The notes beneath the pieces were generated by a model. That model searched no databases. It was not told where the DNA came from and saw only the letters and a list, made by a program, of their open reading frames with translations. Positions 8,619 to 17,152 of a stretch of DNA of 31,965 nucleotides are shown here, piece after piece; position 1 is the first letter of the stretch; each line of letters opens with the position of its first letter. Where the stretch lies: the NCBI GenBank assembly GCA_964511635.1, contig CAZEGC010000008.1, forward strand, positions 1 to 31,965, given 5' to 3'. This stretch comes from CAZEGC01 sp964511635. GTDB lineage: Bacteria; Patescibacteriota; Saccharimonadia; Saccharimonadales; Saccharimonadaceae. A program made the position numbers and the translations under genes.

Positions 8619-8646
8619 AAAAGTAGCCAGCTAAAAAGGCTACGCT
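8619..8646 (-). terminator. Terminator of the two-component operon
   Basis: GTAGCC (8623-8628) pairs with GGCTAC (8638-8643) around a nine-base loop. On the minus strand TTTT follows (8622-8619). It lies between the histidine kinase gene and the GreA-like gene. The remainder of 8576-8708 shows nothing else clear. Confidence 0.7.
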
Positions 8647-8708
8647 TTCACTATGCTAAAAGTTTCTGATAACGGACTTAAAACTAGACGTGAAAAAATT
8701 CACTACTA

Positions 8709-9728
8709 CTAGTTAGTGTGTAGGGGAAATACTATTGTGAAAGTTGTCTGCTTGTCGATTTCGCTAGAAACTATAATCTCACCGTTATGTATTCTAACTA
8801 TTTCTTTGGCTAACGACAGACCTAAGCCGAATCCATCGTTATAACTAGTATGCGTCCTGGCAGAGTCAGCCCGGTAAAATCGTTCAAAAATTAGTGGTAG
8901 TTCGTCTGGCGATATGCCTTTGCCTGCATTGCTTATTTGGATGTGAACATGGCGAGCTTGCCTTTTTATGGATATGTTTACTTTTGACTTTGGTGGACTA
9001 TATTTTAGTGCGTTGTCGATTAGGATAGTAAACAGCTCTTCTATCTGAAGCGGATTAGCATTAATAAAAATAGGTTTTTTTGGCAGGTTCAAGTTTAGGC
9101 GTTTTTTATCACCAGGAAATCGGCCGGCAACAGTCTTAATTGTTTGACTAACTGGTAGTTTCGTTATTTCTATTTCGTTTCTATCGAGCCTAGATAGCGA
9201 AAGAAGAGTATGAGTTAGGTAGGTCAGGCGATCAACTTCCTCTAGGTTACTGGTTAGCAGTTCCTTTACTTCGCCGTTAGATAGTCTGGGACTTCTTAGG
9301 GCGACTTCTAGTTCGGCCTTCATGGCAGCTAGCGGCGTGCGTAGTTCATGACTGGCATCGCTTGCAAAACGAGCCTGGGCATCGTGGGCGCGCCGGATAG
9401 GCTCAAGTGCGCGTCTAGCTAGCAGGTAGCTGCCGACCCCACCTAGAAAAAACACCACTAAATTAACGTACGCCAGGCCAGCTAGTAAGCTAGTTTGAGC
9501 TTCATGAAGCTGAGTGGTGCGAACCCGCGTTATATTAAATCCTGGTGTGAATGTGGCGTTGGGGGCTTGTTCTATGCCAGTTTGCAGTTGCTGCAGGCGT
9601 ATATTTAGTTCGTTGCTAACGATTTGATAAATTGCAGCGCTAAACACTAGACTGATCACCATGATAATGAGCAAATACCAGGCAGTTAGTTTAACGGTTG
9701 CTGATAGGAATAAATTTTTTACTAGCAT
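8709..9728 (-). CDS. Sensor histidine kinase
   Basis: This 339-residue kinase has two membrane helices (about residues 12-32 and 82-104) around a short extracytoplasmic segment of about 45 residues. The dimerisation box ASHELRTPL has its phospho-accepting histidine at residue 127, and the ATPase domain shows NALKYSP (N box) and GLGLSLAKEI (G box). The linker after the second helix is very short (ARRALEPIRRAHDAQARFA), so a full HAMP domain seems missing. It starts one base after the response regulator stop codon, which indicates translational coupling. Its signal is unknown; a small periplasmic loop and missing HAMP suggest membrane-level sensing. Confidence 0.93.
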   Translation of the reverse strand: MLVKNLFLSATVKLTAWYLLIIMVISLVFSAAIYQIVSNELNIRLQQLQTGIEQAPNATFTPGFNITRVRTTQLHEAQTSLLAGLAYVNLVVFFLGGVGSYLLARRALEPIRRAHDAQARFASDASHELRTPLAAMKAELEVALRSPRLSNGEVKELLTSNLEEVDRLTYLTHTLLSLSRLDRNEIEITKLPVSQTIKTVAGRFPGDKKRLNLNLPKKPIFINANPLQIEELFTILIDNALKYSPPKSKVNISIKRQARHVHIQISNAGKGISPDELPLIFERFYRADSARTHTSYNDGFGLGLSLAKEIVRIHNGEIIVSSEIDKQTTFTIVFPLHTN

Positions 9729-9729
9729 G

Positions 9730-10407
9730 TTATTTCGAGGCTTCTAATTTATAGCCAAATCCACGGACGGTATGAATTAACGGGTAACTGAACGGCTCAT
9801 CAATTTTGTTTCGCAAATATTTAACGTAAACCTCAACTGTGTTTGGCAAAATATCAGCGTCGTAGTCCCACACGTGAGAAATTATCATATCCTTTGTTAA
9901 AGGGCGACCCTGGTTGCGCAACATATATTCAAGCAATGAATACTCGCGGCTAGTTAGTGGTATATTCTGGCCAGCTCGCTTAACCGAAAAAGAAGTGGTA
10001 TCAAGTTCTAGGTCGCCAGCTTTTAAGACTAGCCCTTGCTGGTCTTTGGGGCGTCTGATCAGGGCTCGTACGCGCGCTAAGAGCTCTTCAATCGCGAAGG
10101 GCTTTGTTAGATAGTCGTCAGCCCCGCTGTCGAGTCCGGCCGTCTTGTCGCTGACACTGCCGAGGGCTGTTAATAGGAGAATCGGTGTCTGGATACGCTT
10201 ATCGCGAAGGGTCTTTACGATCTCGAGCCCGTCTTTGCTACCAGGCAGCATTCTATCAATTATCAATACGTCATAAGGTTCGCTTTCGGCCATACCGTAC
10301 CCCTCGTCCCCGTCGTGACAGATATCAACGGCATAGTGCTCCTGTTCTAGGGCGCGCTTGATGGCTCTAGCGATTTTTCTTTCATCTTCGACTACTAATA
10401 CTCTCAT
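9730..10407 (-). CDS. OmpR-family response regulator
   Basis: This 225-residue protein has a receiver domain, with acidic pocket VVEDE at residues 5-9, the phosphorylated aspartate D51 in LIIDRMLPG and the conserved lysine in LTKPF. A winged-helix DNA-binding domain follows (LTSREYSLLEYMLRN, then VEVYVKYLRNKID and IHTVRGFGYKL). It is first in a two-gene operon with the histidine kinase at 9728. The transcript probably starts about four bases before the ATG (TATACT at 10423-10418), with no Shine-Dalgarno. Target genes are not evident in the window. Confidence 0.95.
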   Translation of the reverse strand: MRVLVVEDERKIARAIKRALEQEHYAVDICHDGDEGYGMAESEPYDVLIIDRMLPGSKDGLEIVKTLRDKRIQTPILLLTALGSVSDKTAGLDSGADDYLTKPFAIEELLARVRALIRRPKDQQGLVLKAGDLELDTTSFSVKRAGQNIPLTSREYSLLEYMLRNQGRPLTKDMIISHVWDYDADILPNTVEVYVKYLRNKIDEPFSYPLIHTVRGFGYKLEASK

Positions 10408-10417
10408 TATAAGTACC

Positions 10418-10423
10418 AGTATA
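10418..10423 (-). promoter_or_regulatory. -10 box of the two-component operon
   Basis: TATACT on the minus strand lies ten bases before the ATG at 10407, predicting a leader of about four bases. No good -35 match was seen. Confidence 0.5.
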
Positions 10424-10472
10424 CGATATTTTGCTTACCTAGGTGCGGCTGCCTTGTGGGTGAAGGCTATAT

Positions 10473-10781
10473 TTAGGCGTACTTTTTGGTCCACTTTTCC
10501 ATCAACTGGATGACTGGCAGCAGATCACGGCCTTTGGCAGTGATGCGGTACTCGCACCGGGTATTTGATAGAGGTACTTTTTCGATTATTCCACGAGCCT
10601 CTAGTTCGGTTAGTCTGGCTGACAGAGTGCGTGGATTAATCCCGCCGACGCTAGTTTGTAGCTGGCAGAATCTAACCGAAGATTGGCTTGCGAAAAAATA
10701 CAAAAGTTGAGGTGTCCATTTGTCGCCCAGTACTTCGCTAGCTGCCTTGATACCAGTGGGTAATTTTGCCACACTACTCAT
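10473..10781 (-). CDS. HxlR-family winged-helix transcriptional regulator
   Basis: The chosen ATG at 10781 gives 102 residues. A TTG further upstream at 10805 would place the -10 box inside the gene. The fold follows the HxlR pattern: EVLGDKWTPQLLYFFA (helix 1), RFCQLQTSVGGINPRTLSAR (recognition region) and LTELEARGIIEK, then the wing, ending MEKWTKKYA. The N-terminal redox cysteine of some HxlR sensors is absent; the only cysteines are in RFCQ and RCEYR. It lies between the FAD oxidase gene and the two-component operon with its own promoter, so it may regulate itself or a neighbour. The ligand is unknown. Confidence 0.87.
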   Translation of the reverse strand: MSSVAKLPTGIKAASEVLGDKWTPQLLYFFASQSSVRFCQLQTSVGGINPRTLSARLTELEARGIIEKVPLSNTRCEYRITAKGRDLLPVIQLMEKWTKKYA

Positions 10782-10790
10782 AGTACTATT

Positions 10791-10819
10791 ACTATACAAT
10801 TTCAAGTAATCTAATGCAA
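10791..10819 (-). promoter_or_regulatory. Promoter of the HxlR-type regulator (leaderless)
   Basis: TTGCAT (10819-10814) and TATAGT (10796-10791) are 17 bases apart on the minus strand. The predicted transcript starts about three bases before the ATG at 10781. The -35 box sits four bases after the stop of the upstream FAD oxidase gene. Confidence 0.72.
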
Positions 10820-10823
10820 ATAA

Positions 10824-12488
10824 TTATTTTATTAGTTCGTTTGAATTAGTGGTGCGAATGTGGTTCATGCTAAATTCCCATGAAGCATCGGTTTTCTTGT
10901 GGGGGTTAAAGATGTAGTTTGGATCAAAAATTTCCTTGGTTGATCTAAATAGCTGGAAAACTTCGTCACCAAAGACTGCCGGTAGCCATGGGCCACGTAT
11001 CATGCCATCATTGTGCTCACCTGCCAGGGTGCCTTCATACTCCAGTACGAGTGGCACTACTTCGCGCATGGTAGGTTCGAGCTTGGCCTGTTCCTTGGGG
11101 TCTGCGATGCTCATTAGCGGGATGATATGCAGGTTGCCGTCTCCAAAGTGCCCGGCGATGGTGGCTGGTAGCTTGTATTTTCGAATAATTTTACGAAGTC
11201 GCGGTAGGAATTCGGGCATATACTTTGGCTGGACAGTTAGGTCGTCAATAAAAGGTGAAGCATATTTACTTTTGATGCGCTGACGCAACAAGGCTAGACT
11301 TGCTCGGCGAATTTGCCAGAAGTAGCTGCTGGACTCTGCGTCGCCCTCTACTTCCATTCGCATACGGTACTTCTTTAGGTCAGACTTAAGGTCGTTGATC
11401 TTTGCCAGAACCTCCGCTGGGGTGTCACCTTCGAACTCGACCATTAAAACCATATTTGGTAAATGCCCCTTGAACTTCGCAACTGATCCTAGTAGGGCAA
11501 CCTGTTGCTTGGTCCATTCTTTTAGTCCGATTTGTTTTTTGAAAATACGGAAGTACTTTATGCCAAGTTCAAATGTAATATCATCAAAGCCTTCAAAGGT
11601 AGCTGGATTATGGTCCATTACAGTAGGAATAATGTCACCTAGCTGCTTTAGGTTCGGTAGATACAGTACTAGTAGCCCGGAGTGCTTGGCTTTTGGTACC
11701 AGGCGCATTTTAAGGTCAGTAATAATACCGAGCGTGCCCTGCGACCCTGTGAGTAGTTGAGTCAGATCGAATATACCCGTATCCCTGTCCCATACGTCCC
11801 ACAGATTGTAGCCCATGGAATTTTTATTGACATGCGGTCGGGCGTTGCGGATGGCATCGTAATTATTTTCAATTAATTCGTACACGCGGCGATACAGCTC
11901 ACCTTCAAAGTCACCTTTGTGGATCTTGATGTCAAGTTCACGCTTGTTGATAGGCTTTACGGTATATTCATTACCATCAGCAAAAACCACCTTCATTTCA
12001 CGGACGAAATTCTGGGTGTTACCATACCTGAGCGACTGCTCACCTCCTGAGTTGTTGCCTACCATGCCGCCGATTGTACAAAGAGCCCTGCTAGCCGGTA
12101 CGCAACCTAGCATTGCATGCTTATCATCAGTTAGCGGGTCTAAATCACGCATGTAGACCCCTGGCTCTAGGTGGACGCTCTTACTAGTAACTGAATGAAT
12201 TTTATTAAAATGTTTAGTCAGATCAATAGTTAGCGAGCTACCGATTGCAGCCCCTGACATGTCGGTTCCAGCTCCGCGGGGTGTAATGGACAGTGATGGG
12301 TAGGCGTGCTTGTTTTTGTTAGTGATTTTAATTAAGTTTTTGATGTCTTTGACGTTTTTTGGCATTAAAACAGCCTCGGGAGTCATTTCGTAGATGCTAG
12401 CATCGTGGCTGTATTGATGTTTTATAGTTGGAGAGGTCTTTACTTCGCCCTCAAAAATCTCTTTAAGTTCATTTATTACCGCTTGCAT
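10824..12488 (-). CDS. FAD-binding oxidoreductase, GlcD/D-lactate dehydrogenase-like
   Basis: From the chosen start the protein has 554 residues. The FAD-binding PCMH domain shows SITPRGAGTDMSGAAIGSS and VGNNSGGEQSLRYGNT. The C-terminal FAD-oxidase domain contains TIAGHFGDGNLHIIPL, a hallmark of GlcD and D-lactate dehydrogenases, and ends in IFDPNYIFNPHKKTD. Such enzymes oxidise 2-hydroxy acids and pass electrons to quinones, cytochromes or another acceptor. No cysteine-rich iron-sulfur tail is present. In a probably fermentative organism the electron acceptor is an open question. An ATG at 12506 is in frame but overlaps the promoter; TATAGT at 12500-12495 predicts transcription starting exactly at the ATG at 12488. 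Confidence 0.9.
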   Translation of the reverse strand: MQAVINELKEIFEGEVKTSPTIKHQYSHDASIYEMTPEAVLMPKNVKDIKNLIKITNKNKHAYPSLSITPRGAGTDMSGAAIGSSLTIDLTKHFNKIHSVTSKSVHLEPGVYMRDLDPLTDDKHAMLGCVPASRALCTIGGMVGNNSGGEQSLRYGNTQNFVREMKVVFADGNEYTVKPINKRELDIKIHKGDFEGELYRRVYELIENNYDAIRNARPHVNKNSMGYNLWDVWDRDTGIFDLTQLLTGSQGTLGIITDLKMRLVPKAKHSGLLVLYLPNLKQLGDIIPTVMDHNPATFEGFDDITFELGIKYFRIFKKQIGLKEWTKQQVALLGSVAKFKGHLPNMVLMVEFEGDTPAEVLAKINDLKSDLKKYRMRMEVEGDAESSSYFWQIRRASLALLRQRIKSKYASPFIDDLTVQPKYMPEFLPRLRKIIRKYKLPATIAGHFGDGNLHIIPLMSIADPKEQAKLEPTMREVVPLVLEYEGTLAGEHNDGMIRGPWLPAVFGDEVFQLFRSTKEIFDPNYIFNPHKKTDASWEFSMNHIRTTNSNELIK

Positions 12489-12494
12489 AACTTC

Positions 12495-12524
12495 ACTATA
12501 CCCCATGCATAAGCTTGTTGTCGA
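12495..12524 (-). promoter_or_regulatory. Promoter of the FAD oxidase gene (leaderless)
   Basis: TCGACA (12524-12519) and TATAGT (12500-12495) are 18 bases apart on the minus strand. The -10 box ends six bases before the preferred ATG at 12488, and no Shine-Dalgarno is present. Confidence 0.65.
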
Positions 12525-12552
12525 GGCGGGTCAATTAATAGCGGTAAGCTAC

Positions 12553-12583
12553 TTGCACAACAATTTCAAAAATAGGGTATAAT
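12553..12583 (+). promoter_or_regulatory. Promoter of the AI-2E/PerM-type permease gene
   Basis: A perfect TATAAT (12578-12583) has TTGCAC (12553-12558) as a possible -35 box with a long 19-base spacer. The -10 touches the ATG at 12585, so transcription should start near 12590 and the ATG at 12594 is the likelier start. Confidence 0.6.
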
Positions 12584-12593
12584 TATGGACAAG

Positions 12594-13736
12594 ATGAAAG
12601 TACGCATTGAAATTGACACAAAAACTTTCGTACGGTTCTGGTTAGTCGTGATTGGTTTTATGGCGGCTGGGGTGGCGCTTTATAGTGCTAGGACGGCTTT
12701 TATTATTATCGGAATGTCTTTCTTTCTAGCATTGGTACTTAACCCGCCAGTTAATAAGCTAGCAAGTTTGCTGCCCGGAAAAAGCCGGATTGCCGGCACT
12801 GCCCTGGCCTACGTGGCAGTGGTAGGTTTTTTGACTGGCTTTATTTTTCTAGTGGTGCCACCAATTATTGAACAAACTGCCAGTTTCGTTCAAGATGTCC
12901 CAGACATAGCTGAGGAGATTTCCCAGCAGTATGGTGGTTTTGACGCTGTTATCGAGAGGTACGGCATAAGGGATCAGGTTGATCAGGCGCTAATTGCTGT
13001 CGAAGAAAATGCCGCCTCATGGGCTGGTAATATTGGGCGCAATTTAATCACTGGAGCCGGGTCACTATTTGCAGGGTTGGCAGCTTCGCTTGTAGTGTTG
13101 GTACTAACCTTTTTGATGCTGGTCGAAGGCCCGGAATGGATGCGTCGAATTTGGAAGTTATATCGCAATCAAGAAAGAATGGATTACCACCGTTCGCTCA
13201 CTACTAGGATGTATAACGTAGTGACCGGATTTGTGAACGGTCAGCTGCTAGTCGCACTAACTGCAGGTACCGGATCAGGCTTAGCGGTGTTTGTGCTCAG
13301 CCTATTTTTCGACATCCCAGCTAACCTTTCAATACCGATTGCAGTACTGGTGGCTATAACTGGTGTTATCCCAATGTTTGGTGCCACGATCGGAGGGGTG
13401 CTAGCGGCAATCTTGTTAGGATTTAACGACTGGACTGCAACTTTGATATTCCTAATCTACTTTGTGATTTATCAGCAGTTTGAAAACAACGTCATATCTC
13501 CTGCCATTCAGTCAAAAGTCTTGGCCTTGTCACCCTTGACGGTGCTAGTCGCGGTTACGATTGGTATTTATATGACAGGTATTGTTGGTGGATTAATATC
13601 AATTCCAATTGCAGGCTGCATCAAAATTTTACTTGAAGAATACATCAAAAAAGCACGCAAAGAACGCCGCAAGGGTCGTCCACCGCTACGTAAGTTAACT
13701 AAAAAAATCGCCAAAACAGCCAGTAGCGACAGCTAG
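12594..13736 (+). CDS. AI-2E family (PerM/DUF20) membrane transporter
   Basis: This is a polytopic membrane protein of about 380 residues with the PerM pattern. Two N-terminal helix pairs come first (ALVLNPPVNKLASLLP), then a long extracytoplasmic region (VQDVPDIAEEISQQYGGF). The C-terminal helices show VAITGVIPMFGATIGG and YQQFENNVISPAIQSKVLAL, a signature of the family. A basic cytoplasmic tail ends the protein. The family includes the autoinducer-2 exporter TqsA and sodium/proton antiporters; most members have no known substrate. The ATG at 12585 is also in frame but lies within the core promoter. The gene converges on cysS and their stop codons share the CTAG at 13733-13736. Confidence 0.9.
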   Translation: MKVRIEIDTKTFVRFWLVVIGFMAAGVALYSARTAFIIIGMSFFLALVLNPPVNKLASLLPGKSRIAGTALAYVAVVGFLTGFIFLVVPPIIEQTASFVQDVPDIAEEISQQYGGFDAVIERYGIRDQVDQALIAVEENAASWAGNIGRNLITGAGSLFAGLAASLVVLVLTFLMLVEGPEWMRRIWKLYRNQERMDYHRSLTTRMYNVVTGFVNGQLLVALTAGTGSGLAVFVLSLFFDIPANLSIPIAVLVAITGVIPMFGATIGGVLAAILLGFNDWTATLIFLIYFVIYQQFENNVISPAIQSKVLALSPLTVLVAVTIGIYMTGIVGGLISIPIAGCIKILLEEYIKKARKERRKGRPPLRKLTKKIAKTASSDS

Positions 13737-15193
13737 TCGATATACTCCCATATGGTCCGAGGGCCGGAATCGTGAAGCATAATACCGCTACCTGTTAGCT
13801 GGTTACGAATTTTATCCGATTGCTGCCAGTCTTGATTTTCACGAGCTGCGTTTCGTTGCAAAATTAATTCTTTTATTTCATCTGACACATCAGGCGTTGA
13901 GTCGATAAGTTTTAGTCCCAGTAGATCGTCAATTGTCTGTAGTAGTGTGACTAATGAGTTTCGATGAATTTTATTAATACCTAGCGGAGTAATTCTGGAA
14001 AAGGCCTCATCAATCAGTCGCAGCGCGGCGGGCGTATCAAGATTATTAGAGGCGGCTTCAACTAAGGCCTGGCTAGTGGCTCTAAAGTCTATTATCTGGT
14101 CCTCGTTCGCGGAGTCGACTGTTTTATAGATTTGCCACCTAATAGCAGCTGCATTTTTCCATTTTTTTAGTCGGCTACTGGCAGCCGCTAGATTCTCAAA
14201 AGTAAAATTACTTTCGGTGCTGTAGTGGCTTTGCAGTACAAAGAGCCGGAAATCAAGTGGTGAGAAGCCCTTTTGCTCCAGGTCGCGTAGAGTGTAGCCG
14301 TTACCTAGGCTTTTGCTAATTTTGACGCCATTAACTTTTAGATGGTTGCTATGTAACCATATGTTGGCAAATGTTTTATCGGTAGCGGCTTCAGATTGGG
14401 CTATTTCGTTAGTGTGATGGACCGGGATATGATCAATGCCACCAGTATGGATATCGAGCGTTTCACCGAGTATATCTAGGGCCATGGCGCTGCACTCAAG
14501 ATGCCAGCCGGGAAAGCCCATGGTAGGGTCTTCGGTGGCAACTGGTGCATTTTTTTCGAGCAGGTCGGATGGAGTTTCCCACTCCATGTCACGCTTTGAG
14601 CCTAGTGGAGTGAATTTCCAGAGTGCAAAGTCACTAGAATTTTTTTTCTCGGTGCTGCGACTCACTCTAGCGCCGGCCCTTAGTCCTTCTATATCTAGGC
14701 GTGCAAATTCACGGTAGCGAGGAAATTTACTGGTGTCAAAATAAATACCATCACTTGTTTGATAGGTGTAACCCTTTTCTTTTAGGGTGCGGACTAAACC
14801 TAACTGCTCAGCTATAAAGTCAGTTGCTTTTGCAATATGAGTGGGGCGAGTCATGTTTAATTGGTCCATGCCCTCCATGAAGCTGTCAGTATATATTTTT
14901 GCTACTTGCCAGGCGGTTTTGTTTTCGCGCCTAGCGCCTTTTTCTAGCTTGTCTTCGCCTTCGTCGGCGTCACTTGTTAGGTGACCAACATCGGTAATGT
15001 TCATGACACGCTCGACATCTAAGTCATTTTGCCTGAGTGTTCGGACCAGTATGTCCCAGTAGATATTAGCTGTCCAGTTGCCAATGTGCGGATGATCATA
15101 TACCGTTGGTCCACAGGTGTATAGTTTAATTTTACCCGGTTCAATTGGCGTTAGGTCTTCTATTTTTCTAGTGGCACTGTTAAAAAGTTTCAT
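13733..15193 (-). CDS. cysS: Cysteinyl-tRNA synthetase
   Basis: This 486-residue class I synthetase charges tRNA-Cys. It shows LYTCGPTVYDHPHIGN, with the zinc cysteine C27 and the HIGH-type motif at 36-39. Further zinc ligands are in GWHLECSAM and GGIDHIPVHHTNEIAQSE, and KISKS lies at residues 291-295. The C-terminal part is a helical anticodon-stem domain ending QQSDKIRNQL. The start overlaps the last 14 bases of the DHH phosphoesterase gene, so it is probably translated by coupling in the recR-DHH-cysS operon. No terminator was found at the 3' end, which faces the AI-2E-type gene. Confidence 0.97.
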   Translation of the reverse strand: MKLFNSATRKIEDLTPIEPGKIKLYTCGPTVYDHPHIGNWTANIYWDILVRTLRQNDLDVERVMNITDVGHLTSDADEGEDKLEKGARRENKTAWQVAKIYTDSFMEGMDQLNMTRPTHIAKATDFIAEQLGLVRTLKEKGYTYQTSDGIYFDTSKFPRYREFARLDIEGLRAGARVSRSTEKKNSSDFALWKFTPLGSKRDMEWETPSDLLEKNAPVATEDPTMGFPGWHLECSAMALDILGETLDIHTGGIDHIPVHHTNEIAQSEAATDKTFANIWLHSNHLKVNGVKISKSLGNGYTLRDLEQKGFSPLDFRLFVLQSHYSTESNFTFENLAAASSRLKKWKNAAAIRWQIYKTVDSANEDQIIDFRATSQALVEAASNNLDTPAALRLIDEAFSRITPLGINKIHRNSLVTLLQTIDDLLGLKLIDSTPDVSDEIKELILQRNAARENQDWQQSDKIRNQLTGSGIMLHDSGPRTIWEYID

Positions 15194-16184
15194 TTTGTTT
15201 TTCCTGGTAAGCGTTTAGGGTTTTATCAGTTATATCGACTAACTCCTGAGTCACCTTGTCAAGCGATTCATACACTCGAAAGCCAGCTGCGTACTCATGC
15301 CCGCCGCCTCCAAAGTAGCCTGCGATACTGGCCGATACCGGAAGATTGCTACGAAGTTTTCCGGTTAGTTTTCCATCAGGATAGGTTTTTATGGCCACAC
15401 CAATTTCGACGCCCTCTACTAGTCGCATTTCATCCAGCACGAGTACGCTCGGATTGTATTGGTCGCTGTATTCTCGGATCTCATCCCAGGGTATATGGAC
15501 TAAGGCTAATCGACCTTCTAGTAGGTACTCGATTCTTTCAATTAGGCGGCCTTTATAGGCTAGGATAGTTTTGGATTTTTTCATAAATTCACGCCTACGG
15601 GATTCAATTTCGGATACAGATGCACCGAGTGACGTAAGTTTGCCGGCAGTCCTAAAAGTTGACTCGTCGACATTCTGGGTCGTTAGCCCTAAGGTGTCAG
15701 ATAAAATAGACGATAATAGGTGGCTTGCAGCCTGAGGGTTTATTGGCCAGCCAGCTTTTGCAGCTAGGTCATAAATTAGCTGTCCAGTAGCCGCAACGTC
15801 ATCAACTAACAGCGAGTGATCAAAATTCAGACTAGATTCACTAGTACTATGATGGTCAAGCACTACTACCTTGGTGGATTCCAGGAAGTGTCTAGCTCCT
15901 GGGATTTCCAGTACCTTTGAAAGCAATACTTCAGCGCTAGTGTCAACAATCACCGCTAGGTCGGCGCTAGTATCTAGGTCTGAAGTTACTCTATCCCAGC
16001 CGTTATAGTAGCGTAAATACTTAGGGATATCGACTGGGCAGTGCAAGTGAACTTGTTTATTTAAATCACCCAGAATCTCTTCAAGTGCCAGGGCGCTCCC
16101 TAGGCTGTCTCCATCTGGATTCTCGGCCTGGATGACGACTATTTTGCTAGCGTGATTGATCGCTTCTATTACTTGATCATGCAT
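15180..16184 (-). CDS. DHH/DHHA1 phosphoesterase, NrnA-like
   Basis: This 334-residue protein has the two DHH-family domains. The DHH domain has ENPDGDSLGS (residues 21-30), VIVDTSAE and LDHHSTSE (near 115). The DHHA1 domain ends in GGGGHEYAAGF, the substrate-binding glycine motif. NrnA-type enzymes degrade short RNA oligomers and 3'-phosphoadenosine 5'-phosphate using manganese. Motif I normally reads His-x-Asn-Pro-Asp; here the histidine position is alanine (A20), removing one expected metal ligand. This may be a lineage feature and the activity could be altered. It starts two bases after recR stops and overlaps cysS by 14 bases. Confidence 0.88.
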   Translation of the reverse strand: MHDQVIEAINHASKIVVIQAENPDGDSLGSALALEEILGDLNKQVHLHCPVDIPKYLRYYNGWDRVTSDLDTSADLAVIVDTSAEVLLSKVLEIPGARHFLESTKVVVLDHHSTSESSLNFDHSLLVDDVAATGQLIYDLAAKAGWPINPQAASHLLSSILSDTLGLTTQNVDESTFRTAGKLTSLGASVSEIESRRREFMKKSKTILAYKGRLIERIEYLLEGRLALVHIPWDEIREYSDQYNPSVLVLDEMRLVEGVEIGVAIKTYPDGKLTGKLRSNLPVSASIAGYFGGGGHEYAAGFRVYESLDKVTQELVDITDKTLNAYQEKQNETF

Positions 16185-16186
16185 GA

Positions 16187-16801
16187 CTATAGCGCTCGCC
16201 TTCCCTCGAGGGCATGTGAGAGTGTGATTTGGTCGGCGTACTCTAAGTCAACTCCAACGGGAATTCCGCGCGCCAAGCGACTCATTTTTACCTCTACGCC
16301 GTGGTCTTTGATGTATTTCTGTAAAAATAATGCCGTTGATTCGCCTTCGACACTAGCGTTAGTAGCTATTATAATTTCCTGGACGTTATCGGTATCTATT
16401 CTTTTTATGAGTTCTGGAATATGGAGCTGTTCTGGGCCTACGCCGTCAATTGGTGATATGGCGCCTCCTAGAACATGGTACGTTCCCTTGAATTGGCCTG
16501 TGCGCTCTAGTGCAATGATATCAAGCGGCTCTTCGACGACTGCTATTAGCTTTTTATCGCGGCTAGCGTCGCTATAGAGTGGCGACACGTCCTCGGTGCT
16601 GTCAATTAGCGCAAATGTAACTGGACAGTGCCGGACTTTTGCATGTAAGTCTCTGATTGCATCGGCTAGCTTATTGTTTGCATGTTCGTCGGCGCGCAGT
16701 AAATAGTACGCATAGCGTTCAGCTGTGCGGGCACCTACACCGGGTAGTCGTCCCAGCTCTTCTATCACGCCTTCTAGCGCTGATGGCAGCAGTCTTTGCA
16801 C
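16187..16801 (-). CDS. recR: Recombination protein RecR
   Basis: This 204-residue protein of the RecFOR repair pathway loads RecA at single-strand gaps. A helix-hairpin-helix (LGRLPGVGARTAERYAYYLL, residues 17-36) is followed by the region that is normally a four-cysteine zinc finger. A Toprim domain comes next (LIAVVEEPLDIIALERTG through HVLGGAISPIDGVGPEQL), then the C-terminal Walker-B-like part ending LEYADQITLSHALEGR. The finger keeps only C59 (HCPVTFALID) and its other cysteines are gone. The GTG start at 16801 has no Shine-Dalgarno; it lies 23 bases after ybaB, consistent with the usual dnaX-ybaB-recR cluster. Confidence 0.94.
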   Translation of the reverse strand: MQRLLPSALEGVIEELGRLPGVGARTAERYAYYLLRADEHANNKLADAIRDLHAKVRHCPVTFALIDSTEDVSPLYSDASRDKKLIAVVEEPLDIIALERTGQFKGTYHVLGGAISPIDGVGPEQLHIPELIKRIDTDNVQEIIIATNASVEGESTALFLQKYIKDHGVEVKMSRLARGIPVGVDLEYADQITLSHALEGRRAL

Positions 16802-16824
16802 GTATTATCCCAGTTTTTCTTTTA

Positions 16825-17115
16825 CTACATTCCGAAATTGCCGAGACCACCCATGAGTGGCTTCATTTTTTCGGCAGCAACTTCCTGAGCCTTAGCTAGG
16901 CCATCACGAACGGCAATTTGAACCCAGTGCTCTAGTTCCGAAATGTCATCTAGGTCAACTTGTTCTGGATCAATGGTGACATTTTTGATCTTTAGTTCGC
17001 CAGTGATTTGAACGACGACTGCCCCGTCCCCCGCTTCGACTTCAATAATTTCTTTGGCTAGGTCTTTTTGCGCTTTTCGCATCTGATTTATCATTTTCAT
17101 CTGGTCTAACGCCAT
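16825..17115 (-). CDS. ybaB: YbaB/EbfC nucleoid-associated protein
   Basis: This 96-residue protein matches the YbaB/EbfC family: an N-terminal helix (MIKQ-like MKMINQMRKAQKDLAKE), a beta sheet (VEAGDGAVVVQITGELKIKN) and a C-terminal helix (QIAVRDGLAKAQEVAAEKM) with a short glycine-rich end. The dimer binds DNA as a tweezer-like chromosome-organising protein. GGAGG lies eight bases before the ATG. It is directly upstream of recR, the family's conserved neighbour. Confidence 0.94.
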   Translation of the reverse strand: MALDQMKMINQMRKAQKDLAKEIIEVEAGDGAVVVQITGELKIKNVTIDPEQVDLDDISELEHWVQIAVRDGLAKAQEVAAEKMKPLMGGLGNFGM

Positions 17116-17152
17116 GAATAATTCCTCCGTATTTACTTCTAATCATTGTACG

